The position numbers and the translations under genes are program-made. A stretch of 13,649 nucleotides of DNA. Origin: Cytophagaceae bacterium (GTDB taxonomy: Bacteria > Bacteroidota > Bacteroidia > Cytophagales > Flexibacteraceae). This document shows positions 1 to 7,517 of this stretch, piece after piece (positions within the stretch are counted from its first letter, which is position 1; every line of letters starts with the position of its first letter). The notes under the pieces were generated by a model. The model ran no database searches, was not told the DNA's origin, and saw only the letters and a program-made list of their open reading frames with translations. The stretch is taken from positions 1 through 13,649 of the forward strand of contig CANHWS010000065.1 of assembly GCA_947464365.1 (NCBI GenBank). The letters are read 5' to 3'.

Positions 1-393
1 GATACGGCGGCGGATGTCGTGCACCCAGTCATAAGCACCATAAAACCGCTCGAACCCTGTCAGGTCGATATAATGCTCGTCGATGCTGGCCTTCTCAAAG
101 TCAGGCACACGGTCGGCAATGATGGCCGTCACCTCCTTGGACTTGGCCGAGTAGGAGTCCCAGTCGCCCCGAACAACAATGGCCTCGGGACAGAGCATGC
201 GGGCACGCTTCATCGGCATGGCCGAGTGGACACCAAACTTGCGGGCTTCGTAGCTGCAGGCCGCCACCACCGCACGGTCGCCCATACCCCCCACCAGCAC
301 CGGCAAACCATGCAAACGGGGATTATGTAGCCGCTCGACAGATACAAAAAAGGTGTCCATATCGAGGTGTGCGATGTATCGTGTAGGCTCCAT
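1..393 (-). CDS. dinB: DNA polymerase IV (Y-family), N-terminal part, cut by window edge
   Basis: Error-prone Y-family polymerase that extends or bypasses damaged template. Reading the minus strand from the ATG at 391-393 gives 131 residues, open through base 1, so the C-terminal part (rest of palm, thumb, little finger) lies outside the window. Visible: HLDMDTFF at residues 9-16, with the first catalytic Asp (D11) and an aromatic steric gate (F16, aligned with F13 of E. coli DinB); SYEARKFGVHSAMP at 47-60, matching the family's YxARKFGVRSAMP block; and SIDEHYIDLTG at 103-113, carrying the catalytic pair D105-E106. His107 replaces the Ala usual in E. coli (SLDEAYLDV). The protein is well conserved over its visible length. 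Transcribed divergently from the symporter. A possible -7 element and DnaA boxes lie in the shared upstream region. The family call is firm; only polymerase activity or regulation is inferred. Confidence 0.93.
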   Translation of the reverse strand, partial: MEPTRYIAHLDMDTFFVSVERLHNPRLHGLPVLVGGMGDRAVVAACSYEARKFGVHSAMPMKRARMLCPEAIVVRGDWDSYSAKSKEVTAIIADRVPDFEKASIDEHYIDLTGFERFYGAYDWVHDIRRRI

Positions 394-441
394 TGATTAA
401 ATTATCGTCATGCTTGAGATCATAATATAATCAAACCGACG

Positions 442-477
442 TAATCCACAAAGCTAAAAACCCAGAAATGTGGATAA
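442..477. promoter_or_regulatory. Pair of inverted DnaA boxes between dinB and the symporter
   Basis: TGTGGATAA at 469-477 is the exact complement of the consensus DnaA box TTATCCACA. TAATCCACA at 442-450 matches the consensus in the opposite orientation with one mismatch, so the two sites form a near-palindrome with an 18-base spacer. The perfect site would lie between the -7 and -35 regions of the proposed dinB promoter and the weaker one over its start point. This is where a repressor or DnaA-ATP could act. The match is seen; DnaA binding is inferred. Confidence 0.45.
449..456 (-). promoter_or_regulatory. Candidate Bacteroidota -7 element (TAGCTTTG) for dinB
   Basis: On the minus strand these bases read TAGCTTTG, an exact match to the Bacteroidota sigma consensus TAnnTTTG. 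Transcription would start near 442, leaving about 48 bases of untranslated leader before the dinB ATG. I do not see a good TTG/TTTG box at the expected -33 distance, so this is a half-supported promoter. Confidence 0.4.
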
Positions 478-535
478 CTTACACAGATCAGTCCCCCTAC
501 ATTGCTTTCCGCCATTTCGTTACCATATTTACCCC

Positions 536-1834
536 ATGCAACTAGCAACGATCTACTTGGTGCTGCGGTGGGTAGCCGTGGCTTTGGCCCTGTATTACGG
601 ATACAAAAAACGGGATGGCACCATCTGGATTTTGGTTAGCATGGTGGTCGGTGTGGCCATCGGGCTTGACTTCCCTGAGCTGGGCAAGGAGCTGAAGGTC
701 GTTAGCAAGGTTTTCCTACGGCTGATCAAGACCATCATCGCCCCCCTCCTATTCGCAACCTTGGTCTATGGCATTGCGGGGCATAGCAACCTCAAACAAG
801 TAGGGCGGATGGGCCTTAAGTCCATCATCTACTTCGAGGTGGTAACGACCTTGGCCCTAATCATCGGGCTATTGGCCATCAATTTCAGCGGGGCGGGCCT
901 AGGCCTCAAGCTGCCATCAGGCGTCGAGTCCGAAAACCTAGCCGTCAAGAGCCAGAGTTGGCAGGACGTCGTGCTCCATATCTTCCCCGAAAACATTGCC
1001 AAGTCCGTCTATGAAGGCGAGGTCTTGCAGGTCGTAGTCTTTAGCATCTTGTTTGGCATTGGGGTGGCAATGGTGGCCCAAGAGCACCAAAAACGCATGG
1101 TGCACTTCACCGAAAGTCTAGCCGAGGTGATGTTCAAGTTCACGGAGGCGATCATGATCTTGGCCCCGTTTGCAGTCGGTGCAGCTATTGCCTTCACAGT
1201 AAGCCAGATGGGCCTAGAGGTGTTGCAGAACCTATTTATGTTGCTGATCACGCTCTATGCAGCTTTGGTCATCTTCTTGCTCACGACCCTGTTGCCGATT
1301 GGCCTGTTAGTGGGCCTACCCATCAAGCGGTTCGTCCAGGCCATTGCCGAGCCTGTGTCCCTAGCATTTGCAACCACCAGCAGCGAGGCAGCCCTACCCA
1401 AAGCCATGCGTGCCATGGAAGGACTAGGTGTGCCCCGTAAAGTCGTCGCCTTCGTGATGCCGATGGGCTATAGCTTCAACCTGGACGGCACAACACTGTA
1501 CCTATCTTTGGCTTCGGTCTTTGTGGCCCAGATAGCCGGCATTGACCTGAGCTGGAAACAACAGCTCCTGATGTGTTTCACCTTGATGCTGACCAGCAAG
1601 GGTGTCGCTGGGGTCCCACGGGCCTCCCTCGTGATCCTGCTAGGTACTTGTGCGGCTTTTGGTCTGCCAAGTGAGCCCGTCTTTATCATCCTCGGCATCG
1701 ATGTACTTATGGATATGGCCCGCACCTCTGTCAACGTCATCGGCAACTGTTTGGCTACCTACGTCATTGCCCGCTGGGAAGGCGAGCTGCTCGGGGCTGA
1801 AATCGTGGAGCCTAATAATGTCGTCGAGCCATAG
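536..1834 (+). CDS. Glutamate/dicarboxylate:cation symporter (SDF/DAACS family)
   Basis: Inner-membrane secondary transporter that couples uptake of an acidic amino acid or C4-dicarboxylate to Na+ or H+. The ATG at 536 gives 432 residues, normal for the family; an in-frame GTG at 470 would add 22 residues, but that codon lies inside the DnaA box and is not favoured. The protein is hydrophobic throughout. Diagnostic motifs: the Ser-rich HP1 tip TTSSEAALP (280-288), GYSFNLDGT in TM7 (311-319, the NMDGT motif), SKGVAGVP at the HP2 tip (354-361), and DMARTSVNVIGN in TM8 (393-404). By alignment with archaeal GltPh, D393 corresponds to D394 (substrate amino group), R396 to R397 (side-chain carboxylate) and N400 to N401. 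N404 replaces the Na+-site D405. D393 plus R396 favours glutamate/aspartate over succinate-type substrates, because DctA proteins usually have Ser at the D394 position. Substrate and coupling ion remain inferred. Alternative: DctA-like transporter. Confidence 0.93.
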   Translation: MQLATIYLVLRWVAVALALYYGYKKRDGTIWILVSMVVGVAIGLDFPELGKELKVVSKVFLRLIKTIIAPLLFATLVYGIAGHSNLKQVGRMGLKSIIYFEVVTTLALIIGLLAINFSGAGLGLKLPSGVESENLAVKSQSWQDVVLHIFPENIAKSVYEGEVLQVVVFSILFGIGVAMVAQEHQKRMVHFTESLAEVMFKFTEAIMILAPFAVGAAIAFTVSQMGLEVLQNLFMLLITLYAALVIFLLTTLLPIGLLVGLPIKRFVQAIAEPVSLAFATTSSEAALPKAMRAMEGLGVPRKVVAFVMPMGYSFNLDGTTLYLSLASVFVAQIAGIDLSWKQQLLMCFTLMLTSKGVAGVPRASLVILLGTCAAFGLPSEPVFIILGIDVLMDMARTSVNVIGNCLATYVIARWEGELLGAEIVEPNNVVEP

Positions 1835-1864
1835 TACTGACTAATGCTAGGTGGGTTTTGCGTG

Positions 1865-1900
1865 AAAAAAACTTGCAATAATCAAATAGTTGTTTTTTTT
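1865..1900 (+). terminator. Possible weak A/T hairpin terminator after the symporter
   Basis: AAAAAAAC at 1865-1872 can pair with GTTTTTTTT at 1892-1900 across a 19-base loop, and the second arm is itself a T-run. It lies 31 bases after the symporter stop. The stem has only one G-C pair, so it is much weaker than the other two terminators in the window and may be only an A/T-rich spacer. Confidence 0.25.
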
Positions 1901-1958
1901 GCAGAGCGATTTTCCCATTAAGGGTCTGTTGCAAACCAACCATCTAACGCTTTCAGCC

Positions 1959-2177
1959 ATGCGTCCTCCACTTCTGACCATCAAGGATTTCTTCGTTGGT
2001 TTCTTGATCACTTCTTTTGTCAGTACAGTGCTGATGACCGTAGTTGTTAGACAGCTGCATCTTGATCTCGACACAACCAGCACCATTATCCTATTTGGTA
2101 CAGTTTCCGTCGGCAACTTTGTCTGGATAGGTACTTTCCTATACCTAGTGAAGCGGCGGTTGGAGAAGGGGGTGTAA
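1959..2177 (+). CDS. Small two-helix membrane protein, function unknown
   Basis: From the ATG at 1959 this frame encodes 72 residues. A TTG at 1890 would extend it by 23, but that codon sits in the T-rich hairpin and is unlikely. After a short N-terminus (MRPPLLTIKD) there is a first hydrophobic stretch of about 20 residues (about 11-31, FFVGFLITSFVSTVLMTVVV), a polar linker (RQLHLDLDTTS), a second stretch (about 43-66, with GTVSVGNFVWIGTFLYLV), and a basic tail (KRRLEKGV). The positive charges at both ends predict a hairpin with both termini in the cytoplasm. I do not recognise a family. It lies 124 bases downstream of the symporter on the same strand, so it could be cotranscribed if the hairpin at 1865 is weak. 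A tandem DnaA-box-like repeat begins six bases after its stop codon. The alternating hydrophobicity and clean topology support a real gene; database homologues would settle it. Confidence 0.6.
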   Translation: MRPPLLTIKDFFVGFLITSFVSTVLMTVVVRQLHLDLDTTSTIILFGTVSVGNFVWIGTFLYLVKRRLEKGV

Positions 2178-2182
2178 GCAAA

Positions 2183-2203
2183 TGGATAACAATGTGGATA
2201 ACA
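2183..2203 (+). promoter_or_regulatory. Tandem DnaA-box-like repeat (TGGATAACA x2)
   Basis: TGGATAACA occurs at 2183-2191 and again at 2195-2203, 12 bases apart start to start. The second copy contains a perfect DnaA box, TGTGGATAA, at 2193-2201; the first has two mismatches. Same orientation as the perfect box at 469-477, and these are the only two perfect boxes I found. The following 140 bases up to the oxidoreductase start hold no gene or hairpin I can support. Confidence 0.4.
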
Positions 2204-2343
2204 CTTGAAGCGCATAGCAGCCTGATTTTGGCGCTAAACCATCGATTTTCCGATTTATGAAGTGGCTTGGAGCAAAAAATCCACCACGCTAGGAAGGCAT
2301 ATACGGGCATAGCTTGCATCTTTGGCTATCGATTCCCTCCCCC

Positions 2344-3873
2344 ATGACAGATCAGCGTACCCTTGCCCCCAATCAAGTATCTCAGCATAATCATACGCTT
2401 GCAACGGACAACCGTGTTGACGTCTGCATCATTGGCGGAGGGCCAGCTGGATTTGCTGCTGCGATGCGGGCGTTGGACTTTGGCCTCAAGGTGGTGTTGA
2501 TTGAGCGAGCCAAGCTAGGTGGCGCAGGTGTCTATGATGGCGCACTAACTAGCAAAACGTTGTGGGAGCTCAGCCGTGAGGCGCAAAATTCGCGTCGTAG
2601 GGCCGAAAAGTACTTCCAGCAATGCGAGCTGATTCGTTTTGACGAAGTCCTTAACGAGGTGCAGGAGGCCATATATGAGCGCAAGTCCATGCTTGAGCAT
2701 CACCTCTATCACCTACAACGCCATGCAGATCACAATTTCAGGATCTTGAGTGGTGATGCTAGCTTTATCGATCCGCATACAATCGAGATTAAAGGCACCG
2801 ATGGTCAGGTCGAACTACTGGCTGCCCACAACTTTGTATTAGCCACTGGCAGTCGCCCACGCTACCTCCCCCACCTACCAATCGACGAAAAGATCGTGAT
2901 GACTAGTGATGGGGTCAAAAATCTGGAAGAATTCCCACGCAGTTTGGTGGTCCTGGGTGCTGGTGTGATTGGCTGTGAGTTCACCACAATCTTTAGCAGT
3001 TTTGGCCGCACGCAGGTCAAACTCATCTGCCGAGAAGATCGCATCCTGTCGATGGAAGACCCCGATATTTCGGCAGCGGTTGAGGCCTCCTTATTACGAA
3101 ATGGCGTCACTATCCATAAGAATGCTGAGCTGCGCAAGATGGAAATTCGGGATGGTAAGGTCTGGTACGAGCTCTGCATCAGCAACGATGCCTGCCACTG
3201 GTTCGAGGCTGACAATGCCCTAGTGTCCATCGGGCGGGTGGCCAACACAGAGTCACTTGGGCTTGACCACATTGGGGTACAGCTAAAACCAAACGGCTTT
3301 GTCCTGGATGACGACACGCGCACCACCGTCCCGCATATCTATGCTGTCGGAGATCTCACGGCAGATGTCAGCCTCGTGAATGTCGGTGAGCTGGAAGGAC
3401 GCCATGCGATTGAGCTTATTGCGGGGCTGAACCCAGAGCCCTTGCGGTATGACAATATCAGCACCATCATGTTCCTGAACCCCGAGATTGCGGGTGTTGG
3501 CCTTAACGAAACGCAAGCCCAAGCCGCCAAGTTGCCCTACCGTATGGCCGTGTTAGACTACAGTAACATTGCCCGTGCGGTCGCTATGCGCAATACTATA
3601 GGCTTCTTCAAGATTTTGGTAACAGACGAAGATCGGCCCAAAATCCTCGGAATGCGTGCTGTGGGCGAACATGCAAGTAGTGCCATACAGGCGGTAGCCC
3701 TGATGATCGGCACAGACACCACCATAGACCACTTGGCAGATATGATCCACCCCCACCCCAGCATTGTGGAAGGGGTGCAGGAAGCACTGCGGATGCTGCT
3801 AGATCGACCTATCTTTAAGGATTGGTACCCAAATCAATACCATGCAGTTAAACGGTGGGCGCCAGTAGAATAG
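2344..3873 (+). CDS. FAD/NAD(P) oxidoreductase, Lpd/SthA fold, redox cysteines missing
   Basis: Flavoprotein of the pyridine nucleotide-disulfide oxidoreductase class I fold, 509 residues from the ATG at 2344; an in-frame TTG at 2314 is less likely. Domains in order: FAD-binding Rossmann motif GGGPAG (31-36); the region that normally carries the CxxxxC disulfide, here GGAGVYDGALTSK (59-71), with Gly62 and Ala67 where the two Cys should be; ATGSRP (167-172); NAD(P)-binding LGAGVIG (204-210); FAD-binding YAVGD (333-337); and a C-terminal dimerisation domain (about 370-490) that keeps HPHPSIVE (469-476), the His-Glu dyad of Lpd. At the end of the second NAD(P) strand there is Cys-Arg (229-230) instead of the NAD-selecting Glu of Lpd, closer to transhydrogenase SthA. 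It cannot use the normal disulfide mechanism, so lipoamide or glutathione activity is unlikely. Transhydrogenase or NADH:acceptor reduction is inferred. The substrate is unknown. It converges on the S8 protease with only 25 bases between the stops, and no clear terminator is visible there. Confidence 0.85.
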   Translation: MTDQRTLAPNQVSQHNHTLATDNRVDVCIIGGGPAGFAAAMRALDFGLKVVLIERAKLGGAGVYDGALTSKTLWELSREAQNSRRRAEKYFQQCELIRFDEVLNEVQEAIYERKSMLEHHLYHLQRHADHNFRILSGDASFIDPHTIEIKGTDGQVELLAAHNFVLATGSRPRYLPHLPIDEKIVMTSDGVKNLEEFPRSLVVLGAGVIGCEFTTIFSSFGRTQVKLICREDRILSMEDPDISAAVEASLLRNGVTIHKNAELRKMEIRDGKVWYELCISNDACHWFEADNALVSIGRVANTESLGLDHIGVQLKPNGFVLDDDTRTTVPHIYAVGDLTADVSLVNVGELEGRHAIELIAGLNPEPLRYDNISTIMFLNPEIAGVGLNETQAQAAKLPYRMAVLDYSNIARAVAMRNTIGFFKILVTDEDRPKILGMRAVGEHASSAIQAVALMIGTDTTIDHLADMIHPHPSIVEGVQEALRMLLDRPIFKDWYPNQYHAVKRWAPVE

Positions 3874-3898
3874 ACGGTTGCAGCAAATGGGTACCACC

Positions 3899-6800
3899 CT
3901 ACTTTGCCACAACCACTCGATACCGCAAAACACCTATTTCAGTGCTAAGCTCAAGCCAATAAAGTCCATTGGCGTAGGCATTGGTAGGAATTTGGCTGCC
4001 ATGACCTGAAGCCACTAAACGAGAGGTTGCATCATAAAGTTGCCAAGGGTTGCTGGCCCTCAGCATTAGCAGATCAGCTGTTGGGATGGGATAAGGTTGA
4101 TAGGCTGCTCTTTGAGCCTCAGTGGCTAAACTAGTAGTCCCATCAGTGACCACAAGTGGCAACTGAAGTGTGTCGGCACACGGGCTTGTAGCACTCCGTA
4201 CTATGAGCTTAATCTGGTAGATCCCAGGGATGTTATATCGTTGTGTAGTTGAGGGCAAGGTGGATGTGTTGCCATTGCCGAAATCCCAAGCATAACTAGT
4301 GGCCCCTGTGCTTTGGTTGCTAAAGTTCACTGTGTTACCTATTTGGAGATCTAGCACTGAGGGCGTCATCACAAAATCAGCTTGTGGGCCTGTGGTTGTG
4401 ACAGTGAGTGGAGTGGCTTGGCTTTCGAACACCGAGTCAATATTCGTAACATAGAAGGTTGTAGTCCTGCGCACGTTCCGGACAAGCAAAAACCGTCCAG
4501 TACCTATCGGTGTGCTGAGGGCAGGCCTGTCATAGAAGTTAAACTGCTGCCCATTAGAGGGCGCCAGCAAAACGTCAGCTCCAGCACAAACTGTCATACT
4601 ACTGATGCTTGGAATAGGACCAGTCCGGCCAGCGCTATAAGCCGCCTTCGCACTGTTGACAGTACTCCGAAGCTCGGCTAACGAATAGCCTGCCCCAATT
4701 GCAAATGCCACCTTGGCCTTTTGCCCTGGGAGCAATCGCCTCAGTTTTATGCCTGTAATCGTGGCCACATCATTGCCCATAGGTTTGCTGAAGCCCGCTT
4801 CTGGCCGCAAAATCCCCCGTGACATTGACCGAAACTTGTTGGCCAAGCTAAAACCACCATTAAAGTTCACATTAGTACCTTGCACCGCTTGGTCCAGATC
4901 ACTAGCGAAGTACTGTGGTTCGCCACCACCCACAGCCTGTACCCCAGCATAGATCTGCGGGCCGTAGTAACTTGCTCCACCTGCTGCATTGTAGGCGTAG
5001 CCAAGGCGGTTTGTGGTATCCCACCGGGCAAAGTTTTGGCTATAGTTATTGAGGTCCCAATCCGTTAAAACACCTATAGATAGACTATCATAAGCCGTCT
5101 GGCTCTGATTCAAGATCTCATATTCTAGGATATGACAGCGATTGGCAGGGATCGTCGGTAGGCTCGAAATTGATTGACGAACCAATAGGCCCAGCCTGTT
5201 ACGACCGTAGAGTGAGTCCTTAAATGCTGATGTTGCACGTAGAATCCCCCCAACAGTTGGCAGCGAACGAATACGGCTTAATGACCCAAAGTGCAGATCT
5301 TTGCCTGTGGTGTCAATGACATTGTTAGGCACCTGCTGCGGATTGGCCCCGATCAGGAGGCCAGAACCACCCACCAACAGTTTGCCATCTAGCGTGATGC
5401 TATTACCTATCTGGTTGGTAACGTCCTGATAAGCAATGCGACCTGGTGACGAGTATGTAGCCCCAAAGCGGTTGTTGGCGACAGTCACAAAGTCTTGGTT
5501 AACCGTAAACTTATGGCTCTGGAAGTCAGTGTAGTTATTACTCCCTAGCCTAAAGACTAAGATGGTTGATTGGTTGAGGGGGGTGTTTGCAGGGATAAAT
5601 ATGCGCAGCGGAATGCTGGTATTGGTGGCAGACCCAAGGGTAGGCAGGGCACCAAATTGCCAAAAGCCTTGTGTTACAACTGCATTACCTGCCGAAACCG
5701 ACACCTGCACATTGCCAAACAAAACAGGATCGAGGTAATTGGTCACCTTGAGCCTGATCTCGAGGGTGTCTCCTGAATTACGAGCCGAGCCTGATTGCCG
5801 ACCGACGATCTCGACATCGCTAATCCGCATGGCAATCGGTTTTGTTTTGGTCACCGCATTGATCAAGTTAAGCCGCCCAGACCCCACCCTATCATACCGA
5901 TTTCGATTGACTCCGACGAACCTATTATCATCAGTGTTGACCCGAACAAGCTCCGCAATCTGGAGGGCGTTATAGTTAGGATAAACCGCCTTGGCAAGTG
6001 CTGCCCCAGCTGCCACCATGGGTGCTGCGAAGGACGAGCCACTACTTGTGCTGTTATATCCGCCAACAGCATTGATGGACCAGATATTGCCCCCTGGTGC
6101 ATTGATGTCAATGTAGGCACTAAAGGTTGCTGCTACGTCCAGCTGGTCCGCATAGTCATTGAAGGCGACAGAAAGTACATAAGGATAAGATGCTGGCAAG
6201 AAGTCTAACTCTGCAGGAGTGTTGCCAGCTGCAGCGACGATTGTAGCGTTTTTGTTGATAGCAGCATAGTTGATAATCGCTCGCTCGAACTCGCTTTGGT
6301 TGTTGCGGTTGCGCCCCCAGCTTAGGTTGATCACCTGGCAGCCTCTGTCAGCCGCATAGACGACCCCAGCATACAGGTCAGCAGCAGACTGGTTATTAGG
6401 CCCAAAAACCACGACTGGCACAAACATCGTCTTGAACCCTATGCCCGCGATACCCCGACCGTTATTTGCCTCGGCAGCAGCGATGCCAGCCACCACCTGC
6501 CCATGCCCATTGCTGTTGATCGCAATGCCTAGGTTGTTATTGTTATTGAAAAAATTCCAACCATAGTAGTCATCTACAAAACCGTTGTTGTCATCATCCA
6601 CCCCATTGATGGGATCTGATGTATTGAATGCGATTTTGTTCCGGAGGTCTTCTTGCAAAACATCAAGCCCCGAGTCCACTACCCCAATTTTGATGCTGCT
6701 ATCTCCCTTGGTGACGTTCCATGCATCGTATGCTTTGATGAGGTTTAGGTAGTTGCCTTGCCCGGTGACGGCAGGATTGGCCAAAGGATCATTAGGCGTA

Positions 6801-7327
6801 TACAATAAGTCATGCTCGTAAAAAGGCTCTGCCCATTGCACACAAGAAATGGCCTTTGCAGACTGCAAGATTTTGGCCAAATCAGGTTTCGACTGAGATG
6901 CGGACTGTGGCAATGTCACACGGTAAAACAGGCTAAGATCAGTCAATGGCAAGCCCATCTCGTTTACCAACTTGGTCGGTGGCTGATGTAGCGGAAACAC
7001 GCGCTGCAGGCCATAGCCATTGTCTTGGGCCCATTGCTGCAATAGTTCTGGCCCTTGTATACGCGCATCTGGCCGCAATGACAACACAAACTGACCCTCA
7101 ACAATTCCATCACCTGAAACGGAAGTTATTGTTTCCAGAGCATCACAGCGCCACGGCATCATGGCCCCAATCATGATTAGCGTAAAGCACATCATTACGC
7201 TCCAACCAATTGAAAGGCATCGAGGTAGCCCTGCTGCTAATGGTTTAGTAGACGACAATCTGGTTCCTTGGCAAAAAAAGGTCATGGCTGGTGCTTCTGG
7301 TAGGTGTATCAATACGGTGATTTTCAT
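3899..7327 (-). CDS. Secreted subtilisin-like (S8) protease with PKD domain and T9SS sorting tail
   Basis: Large exported serine protease, 1142 residues from the ATG at 7327, chosen because a TAnnTTTG element sits about 30 bases upstream; an in-frame ATG at 7285 would drop 14 residues. Signal peptide: hydrophobic core about 42-58 (WSVMMCFTLIMIGAMM), likely cleaved after CDA (about 61-63). Residues about 75-180 look like a pro-region. S8 domain: Asp218 in VVDSG, an Asp-rich stretch typical of calcium sites (GVDDDNNGFVDD, 242-253), His275 in NGHGQVVAG, oxyanion Asn369 in AAAGN, and Ser432 in GSSFAAP. The triad is complete, although the second His of HGTHVAG is Val. Residues about 500-900 are beta-rich and unassigned. 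An Ig-like segment follows (about 905-980), then a PKD domain (about 983-1062, with YAWDFGNGNTS), then the C-terminal sorting domain (about 1078-1142, PYPIPTADLL to GLYWLELS and RYRVVVAK). This architecture implies T9SS export to the surface or medium. The natural substrate is unknown. Confidence 0.92.
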   Translation of the reverse strand: MKITVLIHLPEAPAMTFFCQGTRLSSTKPLAAGLPRCLSIGWSVMMCFTLIMIGAMMPWRCDALETITSVSGDGIVEGQFVLSLRPDARIQGPELLQQWAQDNGYGLQRVFPLHQPPTKLVNEMGLPLTDLSLFYRVTLPQSASQSKPDLAKILQSAKAISCVQWAEPFYEHDLLYTPNDPLANPAVTGQGNYLNLIKAYDAWNVTKGDSSIKIGVVDSGLDVLQEDLRNKIAFNTSDPINGVDDDNNGFVDDYYGWNFFNNNNNLGIAINSNGHGQVVAGIAAAEANNGRGIAGIGFKTMFVPVVVFGPNNQSAADLYAGVVYAADRGCQVINLSWGRNRNNQSEFERAIINYAAINKNATIVAAAGNTPAELDFLPASYPYVLSVAFNDYADQLDVAATFSAYIDINAPGGNIWSINAVGGYNSTSSGSSFAAPMVAAGAALAKAVYPNYNALQIAELVRVNTDDNRFVGVNRNRYDRVGSGRLNLINAVTKTKPIAMRISDVEIVGRQSGSARNSGDTLEIRLKVTNYLDPVLFGNVQVSVSAGNAVVTQGFWQFGALPTLGSATNTSIPLRIFIPANTPLNQSTILVFRLGSNNYTDFQSHKFTVNQDFVTVANNRFGATYSSPGRIAYQDVTNQIGNSITLDGKLLVGGSGLLIGANPQQVPNNVIDTTGKDLHFGSLSRIRSLPTVGGILRATSAFKDSLYGRNRLGLLVRQSISSLPTIPANRCHILEYEILNQSQTAYDSLSIGVLTDWDLNNYSQNFARWDTTNRLGYAYNAAGGASYYGPQIYAGVQAVGGGEPQYFASDLDQAVQGTNVNFNGGFSLANKFRSMSRGILRPEAGFSKPMGNDVATITGIKLRRLLPGQKAKVAFAIGAGYSLAELRSTVNSAKAAYSAGRTGPIPSISSMTVCAGADVLLAPSNGQQFNFYDRPALSTPIGTGRFLLVRNVRRTTTFYVTNIDSVFESQATPLTVTTTGPQADFVMTPSVLDLQIGNTVNFSNQSTGATSYAWDFGNGNTSTLPSTTQRYNIPGIYQIKLIVRSATSPCADTLQLPLVVTDGTTSLATEAQRAAYQPYPIPTADLLMLRASNPWQLYDATSRLVASGHGSQIPTNAYANGLYWLELSTEIGVLRYRVVVAK

Positions 7328-7355
7328 CAACGATTGTTGTCATCCCGCCTCTTGA

Positions 7356-7363
7356 CAAATGTA
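7356..7363 (-). promoter_or_regulatory. Candidate -7 element (TACATTTG) for the S8 protease
   Basis: The minus strand reads TACATTTG, an exact match to the Bacteroidota TAnnTTTG consensus. A start site near 7349 would leave about 22 leader bases before the ATG at 7327, supporting that start codon. No convincing -33 TTTG box is present at the usual spacing. Confidence 0.45.
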
Positions 7364-7509
7364 ACAGAATGTCCTGAAACTTTGGTGAGTTGGAGCTACC
7401 AAAAGGCCCAATAGAGATGCGTAGTTGGATGCCATTGTGCAACTAGTCGATTATGTTTTGCCTGAACTAAAGGTCAAACCAAGATGGCCTACAGTCCTGA
7501 AAAAAGTTT

Positions 7510-7517
7510 TACCTTTG
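7510..7517 (+). promoter_or_regulatory. Possible -7 element (TACCTTTG) for fabI
   Basis: TACCTTTG matches TAnnTTTG exactly and would start transcription near 7524, about 112 bases before the fabI ATG. There is no TTG box at -33, and an alternative start closer to the gene is not excluded (TTTG at 7564-7567, then a poor -7 match after 19 bases). Confidence 0.3.

Noticed and set aside
19..330. Plus-strand 103-residue ORF at the left edge
   Set aside because: It is the antisense shadow of dinB, whose minus-strand frame shows the catalytic Asp and Glu motifs and runs through the edge.
470..535. GTG start giving a 454-residue symporter
   Set aside because: The codon lies within a DnaA box and the added 22 residues are not family-like; the ATG at 536 gives a normal length and N-terminus.
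442..2203. A replication origin between dinB and the oxidoreductase
   Set aside because: Only two perfect DnaA boxes, far apart, no AT-rich unwinding block and no dnaA; kept only as a regulatory hypothesis.
2257..2292. An 11-codon ORF with Pro-Pro before the oxidoreductase gene
   Set aside because: Very short, no hairpin that overlaps the start, and no other support.
2862..3326. Minus-strand 154-residue ORF opposite the oxidoreductase
   Set aside because: Shadow of a gene with full FAD and NAD motifs.
5795..6208. Plus-strand 137-residue ORF inside the protease gene
   Set aside because: Antisense to the S8 catalytic domain, which has clear motifs; composition is not protein-like.
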